Source: Botryllus schlosseri (taxonomy: Eukaryota; Chordata; Ascidiacea; Stolidobranchia; Styelidae). From it: a stretch of 21,396 nt of DNA. A model generated the notes under the pieces. The model saw only the letters and a list, made by a program, of their open reading frames with translations, was not told where the DNA came from and did not search any database. The stretch lies in contig ATSW01010231.1 of the NCBI GenBank assembly GCA_000444245.1, positions 1-21,396 of the forward strand, read 5' to 3'. A program made the position numbers and the translations under genes. Positions 19,871 through 21,396 of this stretch are shown here, in pieces. Numbering within the stretch: the first letter of the stretch is position 1; each line of letters begins with the position of its first letter.

Positions 19871-20990
19871 CGCTGTCCGACAATAGACCACACATTGCCA
19901 AACCTGATATTCACAAAATATTCTAGTCCTAAATTAGCCAGAAAAATGCAAGACCAGATGTAGGAATTACGTCACAATCCAACAATAGCCACATATTGTC
20001 AGACCTGATATTCACACAATATCGGAGTCCTGAATTAGCCAGAAAAATGCAAGACCTGACTTACGAATTATGTCACAATCCAACAAATTGCCCACATATT
20101 GACAGCCCTGATGTTCAAATCACATCATAGTCCAACAATAGCCCACACGTTGATAGAAATGATGTTCAAATCATGCCCCAGACCTAAATTAGCCAGAAAG
20201 AAACCCGACCTCATGTTCCAATCATTTGGCAGTCCGACAATAGCCCCATATGTTACCAGACCTAATGTTGAAATGACACAGTCCTTAATTATTGGGAAAT
20301 AAACTAGACCGGAAGTTCGAAGCACATCACAGTCTGACAATAGAGTACACATTTTCAGAACCAATGTTCAAATAAAACCATAATCCTAAATTAGCCAGAA
20401 ATACACAAATATTTGACGTTCGATTCACATCACAGTCCAACAACAGCCTACATATTGCCAGACACGACGTTCAAATGACATCACATTCCTGAATTGGACA
20501 GAAATATACCACACCTGATGTTCGAATCACATCGCAATCCGACAATAGCCCACATATTGTCAGACCTGAAGTCCACAAAACACCCCTGTACTAAATAAGC
20601 CAGAAAAATGCAAGACCAGATGTACGAATGACGTCACAATCCAACAATAGGCAACATATTGCCAGATACAAAGTCCAAATCCCATCACAATCTTAAGTTG
20701 GCCAGAAATAAACCCGTCCTGACTTACCAATTACATCACAGTCCAACAATAGCCCACAGATTGCTGGATAAGATGTTCAAATCACATCACAGTCGTCAAT
20801 TTGATAGAAATACACCCAACCTTATATTCGAATAACACCCCAGGCCTAAATTAGCCAGTAAAATGAAAGACCTCATGTACGAATTACGTCACAATGCAAC
20901 AATAGCCCACATATTGCCAGACCTGATGTTCAAATCACATCACAGTCCTCAATTAGATAGAAAACACCCGACCTGATGTTCAATGATATC

Positions 20991-21396
20991 AGCAGTACGA
21001 TTTTGATTACGCCTTGCGGTATGTTTTTCATTACTCATCTTATGCGATATAATGTATGTCACCATCCAAGGCTGTACACTGTAAGTACAAGTGTACATTT
21101 ACACTGTGCCGTGTGCCCGTGTCGACTATGAAGGCGACCGTTAGGAGGGACTTCGTCTGTTAATATCTTGTGCTATAGGTTAATATGTGAATATGCAGGT
21201 TGTGCTGGTACTGCAGGCATATTCCAGATCATTGTTGGATTACTCCTAGTAAGAATTGGAGCCACTGAGTAGACTACCGGTATGCAAGATTAAAGAGGCA
21301 TNTCAATTAAGGATAACCAAACATTTAAATCTAATACAAACACAACACGTCAAGGTCGTTGCAGTTGTAAGTGTCCATAACAACTGTTATAACTGT
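20991..21396. other. Unassigned non-coding end of the window
   Basis: The satellite stops and no gene is recognised. A small perfect hairpin, TGTACACT (21073-21080) with AGTGTACA (21090-21097) and a 9-base loop, is the only structure noted. Confidence 0.5.

Larger units (their letters stand above)
18705..20990. repeat. Main satellite array, right part
   Basis: The same A/B monomers as left of the Gypsy element, about 45 by length, ending within a monomer (GACCTGATGTTCAATGATAT) near 20990. At 18705 it resumes the phase left off at 11059, so the array was continuous before the insertion. The junction segment CAATAGCCTACATATATATT also occurs at about 8620-8640. Confidence 0.93.

Overview
The window looks like repeat-rich nuclear DNA from an invertebrate animal. 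Penelope-like and compact Ty3/Gypsy retroelements are nested inside a long AT-rich tandem repeat, and I recognise no host gene, rRNA or tRNA. I cannot name the species from the sequence.

Layout. Positions 1-1600 are unassigned DNA with several short exact tandem duplications. From about 1610 to 4260 there is a tandem array of five units of about 0.5 kb. Positions 4260-5580 hold no gene but contain a candidate short inverted-terminal-repeat element (4742-5124); the end of a related element lies at about 6000-6117. From 5583 to 20990 the background is a second satellite: roughly 50-bp monomers of two alternating types (A and B, about 101 bp per dimer), present as small islands at 5583-5716 and 6541-7105 and then as a main array from about 7370 to 20990. 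The last 400 bp are unassigned.

The main array is split by a nested insertion. An old, broken Ty3/Gypsy LTR retrotransposon (11065-18704; gag, protease, reverse transcriptase, RNase H and integrase regions are recognisable) lies between 5-bp target duplications GTTCG that are part of the satellite monomer. Its two short LTRs are about 90% identical. Two Penelope-like insertions sit inside it. A nearly full-length one (13768-16789) lies in the RNase H region between 13-bp duplications. A 100-bp terminal fragment (11075-11174) lies at the outer edge of the 5' LTR between 14-bp duplications.

The full Penelope-like element has 322-bp inverted arms that differ at about five positions. Each arm carries a hammerhead-ribozyme-like fold: CTGATGA, GAAA, a perfect 7-bp stem I and a palindromic AAGCTT stem III. 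The 100-bp fragment starts one base before the same ribozyme core. The order of events is therefore satellite first, then Gypsy, then the Penelope-like insertions. The most interesting signals are this ribozyme/terminal-repeat arrangement, the unoccupied paralogous target sites in the satellite, and the dimeric satellite itself, whose monomers carry a GTTCRAATC motif resembling a Pol III B box.
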